A DNA stretch of 36,307 nt from Bacteroidales bacterium (GTDB taxonomy: Bacteria > Bacteroidota > Bacteroidia > Bacteroidales > UBA932): contig JAGCUK010000022.1 of the NCBI GenBank assembly GCA_017962925.1, forward strand, positions 1-36,307, written 5' to 3'. The position numbers and the translations under genes are program-made. Of the stretch, positions 25,601-32,943 are shown piece by piece. The notes beneath the pieces are model-generated. The model was given only the letters and a program-made list of their open reading frames with translations. It was not told the DNA's origin and searched no databases. The first letter of the stretch is position 1. Every line of letters begins with the position of its first letter.

Positions 25601-25608
25601 TAAAGATA
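25601..25608 (-). promoter_or_regulatory. Possible -7 box of glpK-glpF
   Basis: TATCTTTA on the minus strand is one base off TAnnTTTG and lies 26 bases upstream of the glpK ATG. No -33 match seen. Confidence 0.4.
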
Positions 25609-25617
25609 AGAATTATT

Positions 25618-26919
25618 ATGGAAAGAGTGAACATTTTCCGCCCGGCATCGTTCAGCACCGCAGAAATCAAGAAGATAGCGGCAGCAGCCGACAAGGATTA
25701 CACCATTATCTATACGCGTCCTACCGAATTGAAGTTCATCAATTTCGGGCTGGAGCGCATGGTGCAGGTGGCAGATGATACCGCCGCGGCAATGGTTTAC
25801 TCCGACCATTTCAACGGCGAGGAGCCTGCCCCGGTTATCGACTATCAGGAGGGTTCCCTGAGGGATGATTTCGATTTCGGAGGGGTGCAGATGTACCGTA
25901 CTTCCGTGCTGAAGGAGGCTGTTGCCGGGATGGATGTAGACTACCAGTTTGCCGGGTTGTACGACCTGCGCCTGCGTGCCTCGCGCCTGGGCAGTCTGCT
26001 GCATATTCCGGAGTTCCTTTACTACGAGATCGACTCCGACAAGCGGGATTCCGGCGAGAAGCAATTCGATTATGTGGATCCTCGCAACCGCGCAGTGCAG
26101 ATTGAGATGGAGGATGCCTGCACGGCGCACCTGAAGGAGATCGAGGCCTGGCTGGAGCCGACTTTCAAGGATGTGAATCTAAAGGAGGGGTACTTCGAAT
26201 ACGAGGCTTCCGTCGTCATCCCCTGCAAGAACCGCGTGCGAACGATCGGCGATGCCATCCGCAGTGCCCTTTCGCAGAAGACGAAGTTCCGTTATAACGT
26301 GATTGTGGTGGATGATAATTCCACCGACGGCACCGTGGATGTGATTAAGAGTTTCCAGGAGGATAGGAGGTTGATCTATATCGCCCAGGACAAGAGCTAT
26401 CATGCGATCGGCGGCAACTGGAACGCGGCCCTGCACCATCCCAAGTGCGGACGTTTTGCCCTGCAGTTGGATTCGGATGATTTGTATTCTGATGAGCACA
26501 CGGTGCAGAAGTTTGTGGATGCTTTCTACGAGCAGAACTGTGCGATGGTGGTCGGCACCTACAGGATTACGGATTTCGACCTGAATACCATTCCCCCGGG
26601 GGTGATCGACCATAAGGAGTGGACTTTGGAGAACGGGCGCAATAATGCGCTGAGGGTGAATGGTCTGGGTGCTCCGCGCGGGTTCTTTACTCCGCTGCTG
26701 CGGGAGTTGAATTTCCCTACTACCAAATATGGCGAGGATTATGCTGTCGGGCTCCGAGTGAGCCGGGAGTATCGGATTGGGCGCATCTACGACGTGATGT
26801 ATAATTGCCGCCGCTGGGAGGATAATTCGGATCATGGTCTGGACGTGGCCAAAGTCAATGCGAATAATTTCTATAAAGACCGTCTGCGGACTATAGAACT
26901 TTTGGCCCGAAAGAAATAA
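25618..26919 (+). CDS. GT2 glycosyltransferase with a partial second GT-A-like domain
   Basis: A 433-residue protein. The C-terminal two-thirds (from about residue 196) is a normal GT2/GT-A domain: ASVVIPCKNRVRTIGDAI, VIVVDDNSTDGTVDVI, LQLDSDDLYS (the metal-binding DxD region, near 283-292) and GEDYAVGLRVSR. The N-terminal 190 residues resemble the second half of another GT-A domain (AMVYSDH, then VQMYRTSVLKEA, then YDLRLRASRLGSLLHIPEFLYYEID), without the nucleotide-binding first half. It may be a structural or acceptor-binding copy. There is no membrane segment. It is a single gene with its own promoter, divergent from glpK. Substrate unknown. Confidence 0.82.
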   Translation: MERVNIFRPASFSTAEIKKIAAAADKDYTIIYTRPTELKFINFGLERMVQVADDTAAAMVYSDHFNGEEPAPVIDYQEGSLRDDFDFGGVQMYRTSVLKEAVAGMDVDYQFAGLYDLRLRASRLGSLLHIPEFLYYEIDSDKRDSGEKQFDYVDPRNRAVQIEMEDACTAHLKEIEAWLEPTFKDVNLKEGYFEYEASVVIPCKNRVRTIGDAIRSALSQKTKFRYNVIVVDDNSTDGTVDVIKSFQEDRRLIYIAQDKSYHAIGGNWNAALHHPKCGRFALQLDSDDLYSDEHTVQKFVDAFYEQNCAMVVGTYRITDFDLNTIPPGVIDHKEWTLENGRNNALRVNGLGAPRGFFTPLLRELNFPTTKYGEDYAVGLRVSREYRIGRIYDVMYNCRRWEDNSDHGLDVAKVNANNFYKDRLRTIELLARKK

Positions 26920-26931
26920 TGCTTATATTTG
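26901..26931 (+). promoter_or_regulatory. Promoter of ssrA (tmRNA)
   Basis: TTTG (26901-26904), a 19-base spacer and TATATTTG (26924-26931) form a perfect Bacteroidetes promoter. The -33 element is inside the last codons of the GT2 gene. The mature tmRNA starts 17 bases downstream. Confidence 0.85.
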
Positions 26932-26947
26932 CAGCCGCAAACTTTCT

Positions 26948-27339
26948 GGGGATGTTTTGGTTTTGACAGCACTGATCTGGGAAGGTAAGCACGCCGGGCT
27001 TTCGAAGGCTGGCCCGTTAATCTCAACCGACAAAAATTAGCTGGCAACAGCAACTATGCACTCGCTGCCTAATCTGCCAAGCAGATCGGCTTAATCGGGG
27101 CGCCAAGGTGCGTCGCTGACGAGTATCCCTCCGACTTTATGGCTTCTATGCGCGGATTCAGGGGTATCATTCAAGAGGCCTGCACGCGGGGACTCCCTTA
27201 AACCGCGCTAAGATTTAGGGGATAAGTTGGGTCTTGCCCGTCTTCCGGCCGGGTCCCGCCGACAATTAAAGGAGGAATAAGCGTGTAGAAAGCCCTCTGG
27301 GACTTTGTTTGGACGAGGGTTCGAGTCCCTCCATCTCCA
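26948..27339 (+). ncRNA. ssrA: tmRNA (transfer-messenger RNA)
   Basis: Rescues stalled ribosomes by acting first as tRNA-Ala, then as mRNA. The 5' end GGGGATG pairs with 3' CATCTCC (27332-27338), followed by A73; the T arm GAGGG-TTCGAGT-CCCTC is adjacent. The tag frame begins with the resume codon GCT at 27040 and reads AGNSNYALAA with TAA at 27070-27072, ending in the conserved ALAA degradation signal. Pseudoknot-rich sequence fills 27080-27300. CCA is not encoded. A strong terminator follows. Length (392 bases) fits. Confidence 0.96.
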
Positions 27340-27340
27340 C

Positions 27341-27371
27341 AAAAAAGACAGCCGGTCAGGCTGTCTTTTTT
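27341..27371 (+). terminator. Terminator of ssrA
   Basis: AAAAAAGACAGCC-GGTCA-GGCTGTCTTTTTT: perfect 13-bp stem with T-tract, starting two bases after the tmRNA end. Confidence 0.92.
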
Positions 27372-27389
27372 GCGGAGATATCTTGTCTT

Positions 27390-27410
27390 ATTAGGGGCGC
27401 TGCCCCTAAT
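27390..27410. repeat. Short perfect inverted repeat
   Basis: ATTAGGGGC-GCT-GCCCCTAAT, nine-base arms with a three-base loop, between tmRNA and the convergent GT2 gene. There is no T-tract, so it is not a typical terminator; it could be one copy of a dispersed intergenic repeat. Confidence 0.5.
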
Positions 27411-27430
27411 GTACCCCGCCCCTCTCGGCC

Positions 27431-28186
27431 TTAGTCCGTCGGACCGGCCTCCGGGGTTCGCGCTGATGCGCTCAGATTGATTTTGCGGAAGCGTAGTTTG
27501 ATGACTCCCCAGAAGGCCTCGCCGAAGATGCCTCCCGACATCTTGGAAGTACCCTCCTTTCGATTCACGAAGATCACGGGAACCTCGGCAAGTTTGAAAC
27601 CGAGTTTAACTGCGGTATACTTCATCTCTATCTGGAAGCCGTATCCCTTCATCTGGATAGCATCCAAGTCGATGGTTTCCAGCACTTTGCGGCTGTAGCA
27701 CACGAAGCCGGCAGTGCTGTCGAAAATCTTGACTCCCAGAGTCTTACGCACATAGATGGAAGCGCAGTAACTCATCAGTATCCTTCCGAGAGGCCAGTTG
27801 ACCACGCTCACACCGTCGCAGTAGCGGGAACCCACGGCAAGATCCGCTCCCCCCTCGCAAGCATCAAACAACCTGGGAAGATCGGCCGGGTCGTGAGAGA
27901 AATCCGCGTCCATCTCGAAAACATAGTCATACCCCCTCTCCAGAGCCCACTTGAACCCGGCAATATACGCCGTGCCCAGCCCCAGCTTGCCACTGCGCTC
28001 CATAATGAACAAGCGCCCGTCAAACTCGGGAATAAGGCCTTTAACGACATCGGCCGTCCCATCCGGAGAACCGTCATCGATAATCAGGATATGATGACCT
28101 CCTTCGAGCCCCAGAACTGCACGGATAATCTTCTCGGTGTTCTCGACCTCGTTATAGGTAGGGATAATGACAAGTTTCGATTTCAT
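27431..28186 (-). CDS. Dpm1-like polyprenol-phosphate glycosyltransferase (GT2)
   Basis: A 251-residue GT2 enzyme closest to dolichol/polyprenyl-phosphate mannose synthases, which load a sugar from a nucleotide onto a lipid phosphate at the inner membrane. Motifs: VIIPTYNEVENTEKII (6-21), LIIDDGSPDGTADVV (about 34-48), YVFEMDADFSHDPADLP with the DAD metal site (about 88-104), DSTAGFVCYSRKVLE and GYGFQIEMKYTAVKLG. It lacks C-terminal membrane helices, as in soluble Dpm1 types. The last dozen residues (SASARTPEAGPTD) are low-complexity and unlike the family. It lies in the same frame as the upstream small gene, separated by its TAG and one codon. Confidence 0.88.
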   Translation of the reverse strand: MKSKLVIIPTYNEVENTEKIIRAVLGLEGGHHILIIDDGSPDGTADVVKGLIPEFDGRLFIMERSGKLGLGTAYIAGFKWALERGYDYVFEMDADFSHDPADLPRLFDACEGGADLAVGSRYCDGVSVVNWPLGRILMSYCASIYVRKTLGVKIFDSTAGFVCYSRKVLETIDLDAIQMKGYGFQIEMKYTAVKLGFKLAEVPVIFVNRKEGTSKMSGGIFGEAFWGVIKLRFRKINLSASARTPEAGPTD

Positions 28187-28189
28187 TTT

Positions 28190-28651
28190 CTATTTCTTCT
28201 TCAGCAATCCGCCAAGCAGCCCGGTCGCAGCGCCAAGCAGCGAGGAACCGGTGGACTTCTTGCCGGTCAGGGTGATAATCACATCGTTCAGGTCCACATC
28301 ACCGTCGCCGTCCTGATCCTTCAGAACGCCACCGAGCTTGCTCAGGATACCGGGGATGAGGGCGGTCAGGCTGCTGCCGAGGCTCTTGCCAAGGCCGAGT
28401 TTACCGACCACGTTATTGGTAAACAACTTTCCTGCCAGTGCAGTGACGGGACTCTTGGCAACATCGCTCTTGCCGGTCAGCAGGTTCTTTACAATGTCGA
28501 CTCCGCCAGCCTTCGTAGCGGTCTGGGTGAGACTGCCGAGGATAGAATCGGAAAGGCCGCCGAGGACCTGACTTTTAATGTTGGAAGGGATTTCGACCCC
28601 ACCGGCAGCGGACTTCACCTGCTGCATGATCAAATCGCTGATAGATGCCAT
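28190..28651 (-). CDS. Small Gly/Leu-rich protein with one EF-hand/dockerin-like calcium loop
   Basis: A 153-residue protein I cannot name. It is rich in Gly, Leu, Ser and Lys, with amphipathic helices (ISDLIMQQVKSAA, LIPGILSKLGGVL). It contains a loop DQDGDGDVDLNDV (about 112-124) of the DxDxDGxxD calcium-binding type seen in dockerin repeats and EF-hands. The C terminus is LLGGLLKKK. No signal peptide is visible. The general make-up recalls DUF937/YidB-like proteins but I am not sure. It has its own TATATTTG promoter and ends in TAG four bases before the Dpm1-like ATG, in the same frame. Confidence 0.65.
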   Translation of the reverse strand: MASISDLIMQQVKSAAGGVEIPSNIKSQVLGGLSDSILGSLTQTATKAGGVDIVKNLLTGKSDVAKSPVTALAGKLFTNNVVGKLGLGKSLGSSLTALIPGILSKLGGVLKDQDGDGDVDLNDVIITLTGKKSTGSSLLGAATGLLGGLLKKK

Positions 28652-28675
28652 AATTCAATTGGTTTTAGTTATCTA

Positions 28676-28683
28676 CAAATATA
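28676..28683 (-). promoter_or_regulatory. -7 box of the small EF-hand-like gene
   Basis: TATATTTG on the minus strand, 24 bases before the ATG at 28651 and immediately after the tex stop. No -33 match at the usual distance. Confidence 0.6.
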
Positions 28684-28684
28684 A

Positions 28685-30820
28685 TTATTTTTTGATTCCG
28701 AGCGAAATCCTGTTCCTCTCCAAATCCACCCCCAGAACCCTCACAACTATCTGCTGATGCAGCTTCAGAACCTTTGAAGGATCCGTGCCGCGCGGCCCCA
28801 GCTGCGACACATGCAGCAGTCCGTTCTCATGCAAGCCGATATCCACGAAAGCCCCGAAAGCAGTGATATTCGTCACGATCCCCGGCAGTTCCATCCCCAC
28901 CTTCAGATCCTCTATCTCATGGATATCATCCGCAAAAGCGAAATCGGATGCCGCCTCGCGAGGGTCCAGCCCGGGCTTGGCAAGCTCCTTCAGAATATCA
29001 TTCACCGTCGGCAGCCCCACATCCCCGCTCACATAACGCTCGGCTGTAATCTTGGAGCACAGCTCGGCATTGCCCACCAGCTCTTTGACACTCACGCCCA
29101 GATCCGCCGCCATCCTGTCCACCACGAAATAGGACTCCGGATGCACCGCGGAATCGTCCAGCGGATTATCCGCCCCCTTCACCCGCAGGAACCCGGCGCA
29201 TTGCTCGAAGGCCTTGGCACCCAGCCTCGGCACCTTCTTCAGCTCGGCGCGGGAGCGGAATCCCCCGTTCTCCGAGCGCCAGGAAACAATATTCGCCGCC
29301 AGCTGCGGACCGATTCCAGCCACGTACCTCAACAGATACGGGCTGGCGGTATTCAGATTTACGCCCACCGAATTCACGCAGGCCTCCACCGTATTATCCA
29401 GCTTCTCCTTCAGCAGCACCTGATCCACATCGTGCTGGTACTGCCCTATCCCCAGATTCTTGGGGTCAATCTTCACCAACTCCGCCAGCGGATCCATCAG
29501 CCTTCGGCCGATAGAAACTGCGCCACGCACGGTCACATCTTCATCCGGAAACTCCTCCCGCCCGACCTACGAAGCGGAGTAGATGGATGCGCCGTCTTCG
29601 CTCACCGTCCAGACCTTGCACCCCTCCGGCAGCGACACTTTCTTAAAGAACTCCACCGTCTCGCGGCTGGCAGTGCCGTTGCCTATCGCCACCGCCTCGA
29701 TGTGGTACTTTTCAATCATATCCTGCACCGCCATCAGCGCCTTAACCTTCTCATTCTGAGGAGGATGCGGAAAAATGATGGTATGATGCAGCAAGCCCCC
29801 GCGCTCGTCGAGGCAGGCGATCTTGCAGCCATTCCTGAACCCCGGATCCACCGCCATAGTGCGTTTCTGCCCCACCGGAGCACCCAGCAGCAACTGGCGC
29901 AGGTTATCCCCGAACACCCGGATACTCTCTATATCCGCCTTCTCCTTTGCCTCACGCAGGACCTCCGAGCTGATGGAAGGCTCCAGCAGGCGCTTGAAAC
30001 TATCATCCACCGCCTCGCGGATCTGCTCCCCCAGTTCCCCCGAAGGATAGCCCTGGGCCTGACAGAAATCATAATAAATCTTCTTGCCGCAGCGCTCCGG
30101 ATCGGAATCCACCGAAACGCTCAGGAAGCCCTCGTTCTCCGCCCGCAGAATGGCCAGCAGGCTATGGGAAGGCACTTTATCGAGGGGATAGGACCAGTTG
30201 AAATAGCTGCGGTACTTGTCCGCCTCCGGCCCCTCGGCTTTCTTGGTCACCTTGGAAACCACCCGTCTCGCGCGGAAAATCTGCCTCAGATTCTCGCGGA
30301 CCACGGCAGTCTCGCTCAGCCGCTCAGCGATGATATCACGTGCGCCGGCAAGAGCGGCATCCGCATCCTCCACCTTCCCCGGCTTTACAAAACGGGCAGC
30401 CTCTGCGCGTGGATTACGGGCCTTCAGCGTCCACATGGCATTAGCCAGCGGCTCCAGGCCCAGTTCCTTTGCAACGGTGGCACGGGTACGACGCTTCGGC
30501 CGGTACGGCAGGTACAAATCCTCCAACTCCGAAGAAACCACGCAATTCTCTATCTTCGCACGCAGCTCATCCGTCAGCGCACCCGCCTCGGAAATGGTCT
30601 TCAGCACAGTCTCCTTGCGCTTTTCCATCTCCGCGAAAACATCCACCCAGTGCTTCAGCTCAGCCACCTCGGAATCATCCATTCCGCCGGTCTTTTCCTT
30701 GCGGTAACGGCTGATAAACGGAATGGTATCCCCTTCCGCGAACATGTCCGCGCAATTCTCTACCTGCCAGACCTTCAAACCCATGAGGCCCGCGATGTGA
30801 TTAAGGTATATTTCTTTCAT
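28685..30820 (-). CDS. tex: Tex-family S1 RNA-binding transcription accessory protein, interrupted by one in-frame UAG
   Basis: Tex binds RNA and acts in transcription or mRNA turnover in the cytoplasm. Reading from ATG 30820 to TAA at 28687-28685 gives 711 codons, the normal Tex length, with all domains in order. These are the N-terminal helical region (FISRYRKEKTGGMDD), the YqgF-type RNase-H-like domain (AVDPGFRNGCKIACLDERG, about 328-346), the helix-hairpin-helix region (LLRYVAGIGPQLAANIV) and the C-terminal S1 domain (GIVTNITAFGAFVDIGLHENGLLHVSQL). One TAG at codon 418 (29569-29567) splits it: ...ASIYSAS-TAG-VGREEFPDEDVTVRGAVSIGRRL. Homologues have Glu or Lys at that position, one base from TAG. 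The frame is unbroken. A product stopped there would lack the HhH and S1 RNA-binding parts. Either a pseudogene, an error, or readthrough. Confidence 0.92.
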
Positions 30821-32532
30821 CAGTCTTCTGCTGTTATCAGTTTCAGTTCCTCGCGGTAGGCCGCCAGTATCCTGGAACGGGAGATGAATCCAAGGTAGAT
30901 GCCTTCGCGGGTCAGTACCGGGAGGCGCCAGATTTCCGAACGTTCGAACTTGCGCATCACGTCCTCCATGCGTTCATCTTCATAAACGATATCCGCGGGC
31001 GAATGCATCAAGTCCTTGACTTTCAAGGTCGAGATTTTATCCGGCTCGAATATGTGCTTGCGTATGTCGTCCATCTCCAGCACTCCGACGAAGCGGCCGT
31101 CGTTCCCGAGGACAGGGAAGACCGCCACCGTGCTACCGGAAATCACGCCCGAGACATCCTCCAACGTATCGTCCATACTGAGGCGCGGATATTTGTCCCG
31201 GATCAGGTCCCGAAGCTTGAGCAAGGTGAGCACCGCATGGTCGCTGTCGTGCGTGAGCAGATCCCCGCTCTGGGCGATTCGTTTGGTGTAGATGGAATAT
31301 TTCTCCCGTGTGCGAGTGACGCCGTAAGATACTGTAGAACAAAGGATTAGCGGCAGCAGCAGATCGTATCCTCCGGTAATCTCTGCAATCAGGAAGATAG
31401 CGGTCATAGGTGCCTGCATGACACCTGCCATCAGCCCCGCCATACCCACTAAAGCGAAGTTCTGTTCGGGGAGAGACAGGCCGCAGAGGTTGACGATGCG
31501 CGCCACCAAAAAGCCCAGAATCGCCCCTTCGAACAGAGTAGGACCGAAGGTTCCACCGACTCCCCCGCCGGCATTCGTCAGCGTCATGCTCACCACCTTC
31601 AGCAGCAGCACCAGCGCCAGGAAAACAGGCATCCCCCAGGGCGAACGCAGCAGAATCATCAGCGGATTAGGATCGCTCCCGGGATTGAACACTCCACCGT
31701 TGAGCAGCTCTCCAACGGACTCATAGCCCTCGCCGAAAAGCGGAGGGAAGAGCCAGACCAGCAGCGTCAGGCCCAGACCGCACACGGCCCAGCGAACCCA
31801 GGGGCTGCGGAGATCCCGGTGCAGACGATCTTCCAGCCATAGGGTAAAGCGCGTGAAGTACTGCGACATCACCCCACAGAACACGCCCAGGACGAGGTAG
31901 AACGGCAGATTCCCCATATTGAAGGGTGCCAGCGAGCATGCGAACGGCGACTGCGGCCCCATGAACACATAACTCACCACCGTTGCCGTCAGAGTAGAAA
32001 CCAGCAGCGGCATGATTGAGCTCATGGAGATATTGAAGAGGAGGATTTCCAGGGTGAAGAGGATGCCAGCCAGGGGTGCCTTGAAGATGCCGGCGATAGC
32101 CCCGGCGGCACCGCAGCCGAGGAGCACCGTCATCCCGCGATACGACAGTTTTGCCATGCGGCCGATGTTACTGCCGAGCGCGGCACCGGTGTAAACGATA
32201 GGAGCCTCAGCACCCACGGAGCCACCGAGCCCGATGGTCACCGCGCTGGTCAGCAGCGAAGACCACATATTATGGGGCTTAATCCTGGATTCGTTACGAG
32301 AAACGGCCAGCAGCACCTTAGTGACGCCGTGGCCGATATTATCTTTTACCACATAGCGCACCAGCAGGAGGGAAATCAACATACCCACTGCAGGGTAGAT
32401 GAAATGCCCGCTGCGGATGAGCCCGTGGACAAAGCCTATTAGTTTGAGCAAAGCGACAGCGGCGACTCCAGCGCACAGCCCCACGAGGAGGCTCAGCAGC
32501 AGGAGTTTAGTCGGTGTCTCCCGGATCATCAT
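30820..32532 (-). CDS. ClC-type chloride channel/transporter with C-terminal CBS domains
   Basis: A 570-residue inner-membrane anion channel or proton/chloride exchanger. About ten to twelve membrane helices cover residues 10-420. Ion-pathway motifs: GLGGSVGAEAPIVYTGAALGS, with the gating Glu of the GxEGP-type motif, and GGVGGTFGPTLFEGAILG. The cytoplasmic tail (about 450-570) has two CBS repeats: LRDLIRDKYPRLSMDDTLEDV and VKDLMHSPADIVYEDERMEDV. I place the start at MMIRETPTKLLLL (ATG 32532). The longer upstream frame lies inside the neighbouring gene and is not conserved-looking. The stop overlaps the tex start (ATGA), so the three genes 32878 to 28685 form one operon. Confidence 0.92.
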   Translation of the reverse strand: MMIRETPTKLLLLSLLVGLCAGVAAVALLKLIGFVHGLIRSGHFIYPAVGMLISLLLVRYVVKDNIGHGVTKVLLAVSRNESRIKPHNMWSSLLTSAVTIGLGGSVGAEAPIVYTGAALGSNIGRMAKLSYRGMTVLLGCGAAGAIAGIFKAPLAGILFTLEILLFNISMSSIMPLLVSTLTATVVSYVFMGPQSPFACSLAPFNMGNLPFYLVLGVFCGVMSQYFTRFTLWLEDRLHRDLRSPWVRWAVCGLGLTLLVWLFPPLFGEGYESVGELLNGGVFNPGSDPNPLMILLRSPWGMPVFLALVLLLKVVSMTLTNAGGGVGGTFGPTLFEGAILGFLVARIVNLCGLSLPEQNFALVGMAGLMAGVMQAPMTAIFLIAEITGGYDLLLPLILCSTVSYGVTRTREKYSIYTKRIAQSGDLLTHDSDHAVLTLLKLRDLIRDKYPRLSMDDTLEDVSGVISGSTVAVFPVLGNDGRFVGVLEMDDIRKHIFEPDKISTLKVKDLMHSPADIVYEDERMEDVMRKFERSEIWRLPVLTREGIYLGFISRSRILAAYREELKLITAED

Positions 32533-32878
32533 CTCCGCCGTATTGGGATATGTTATCGTCCGGAAGAGGGCCTGCGCCCGGATCGGCATCTGCAGAAGGA
32601 CCTGCAACCTGCTCGTTCTCAGCATTCTCCTCCCCTTCCAGCCAGCGCTCGATATCCTCCAGATCATCGGTCTCGACCTTGATCTTCACGAGATAGATTG
32701 CATCGGGTATTTCGATCGTGACGGCATAGAAAGGAGTACCGTCCGGCTTAGTATATTTGGTGAGATCCTGGAACCAGTCGTTAAACCCACTGGGATATTT
32801 CTCATTGAAAGCTGCCGCCAGTTCGGGCGACATCTTTTCATAACTGATTACGTGTCTCTTCTTGTTGTCGTTTGGCAT
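32507..32878 (-). CDS. Small acidic hypothetical protein
   Basis: A 123-residue soluble protein. The N-terminal 85 residues look folded: KKRHVISYEKMSPELAAAF, YPSGFNDWFQDLTKY, then strands PFYAVTIEIPDAIYLVKIKV. The tail from about 86 is acidic, Pro/Gly/Asp-rich and probably disordered (ending DDDPGDTD). I do not know a function. Similar short proteins occur in other Bacteroidales. It is the first gene of the clc-tex operon, and the clc start lies 26 bases inside its 3' end. Confidence 0.65.
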   Translation of the reverse strand: MPNDNKKRHVISYEKMSPELAAAFNEKYPSGFNDWFQDLTKYTKPDGTPFYAVTIEIPDAIYLVKIKVETDDLEDIERWLEGEENAENEQVAGPSADADPGAGPLPDDNISQYGGDDDPGDTD

Positions 32879-32943
32879 AGTTATTAGTATACGTTAATTG
32901 CTACAATATTAGAGCAAACTTTTTGAATTTGCAATAGCAATCT

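Noticed and set aside
28685..29536. A free-standing S1-domain gene
   Set aside because: It is the C-terminal part of tex; the apparent start is an internal GTG in conserved Tex sequence.
28811..30859. A 682-codon open frame on the plus strand opposite tex
   Set aside because: It mirrors the codon pattern of tex, has no domain, signal or promoter, and is His/Arg/Leu-rich in the way antisense frames of GC-rich genes are.
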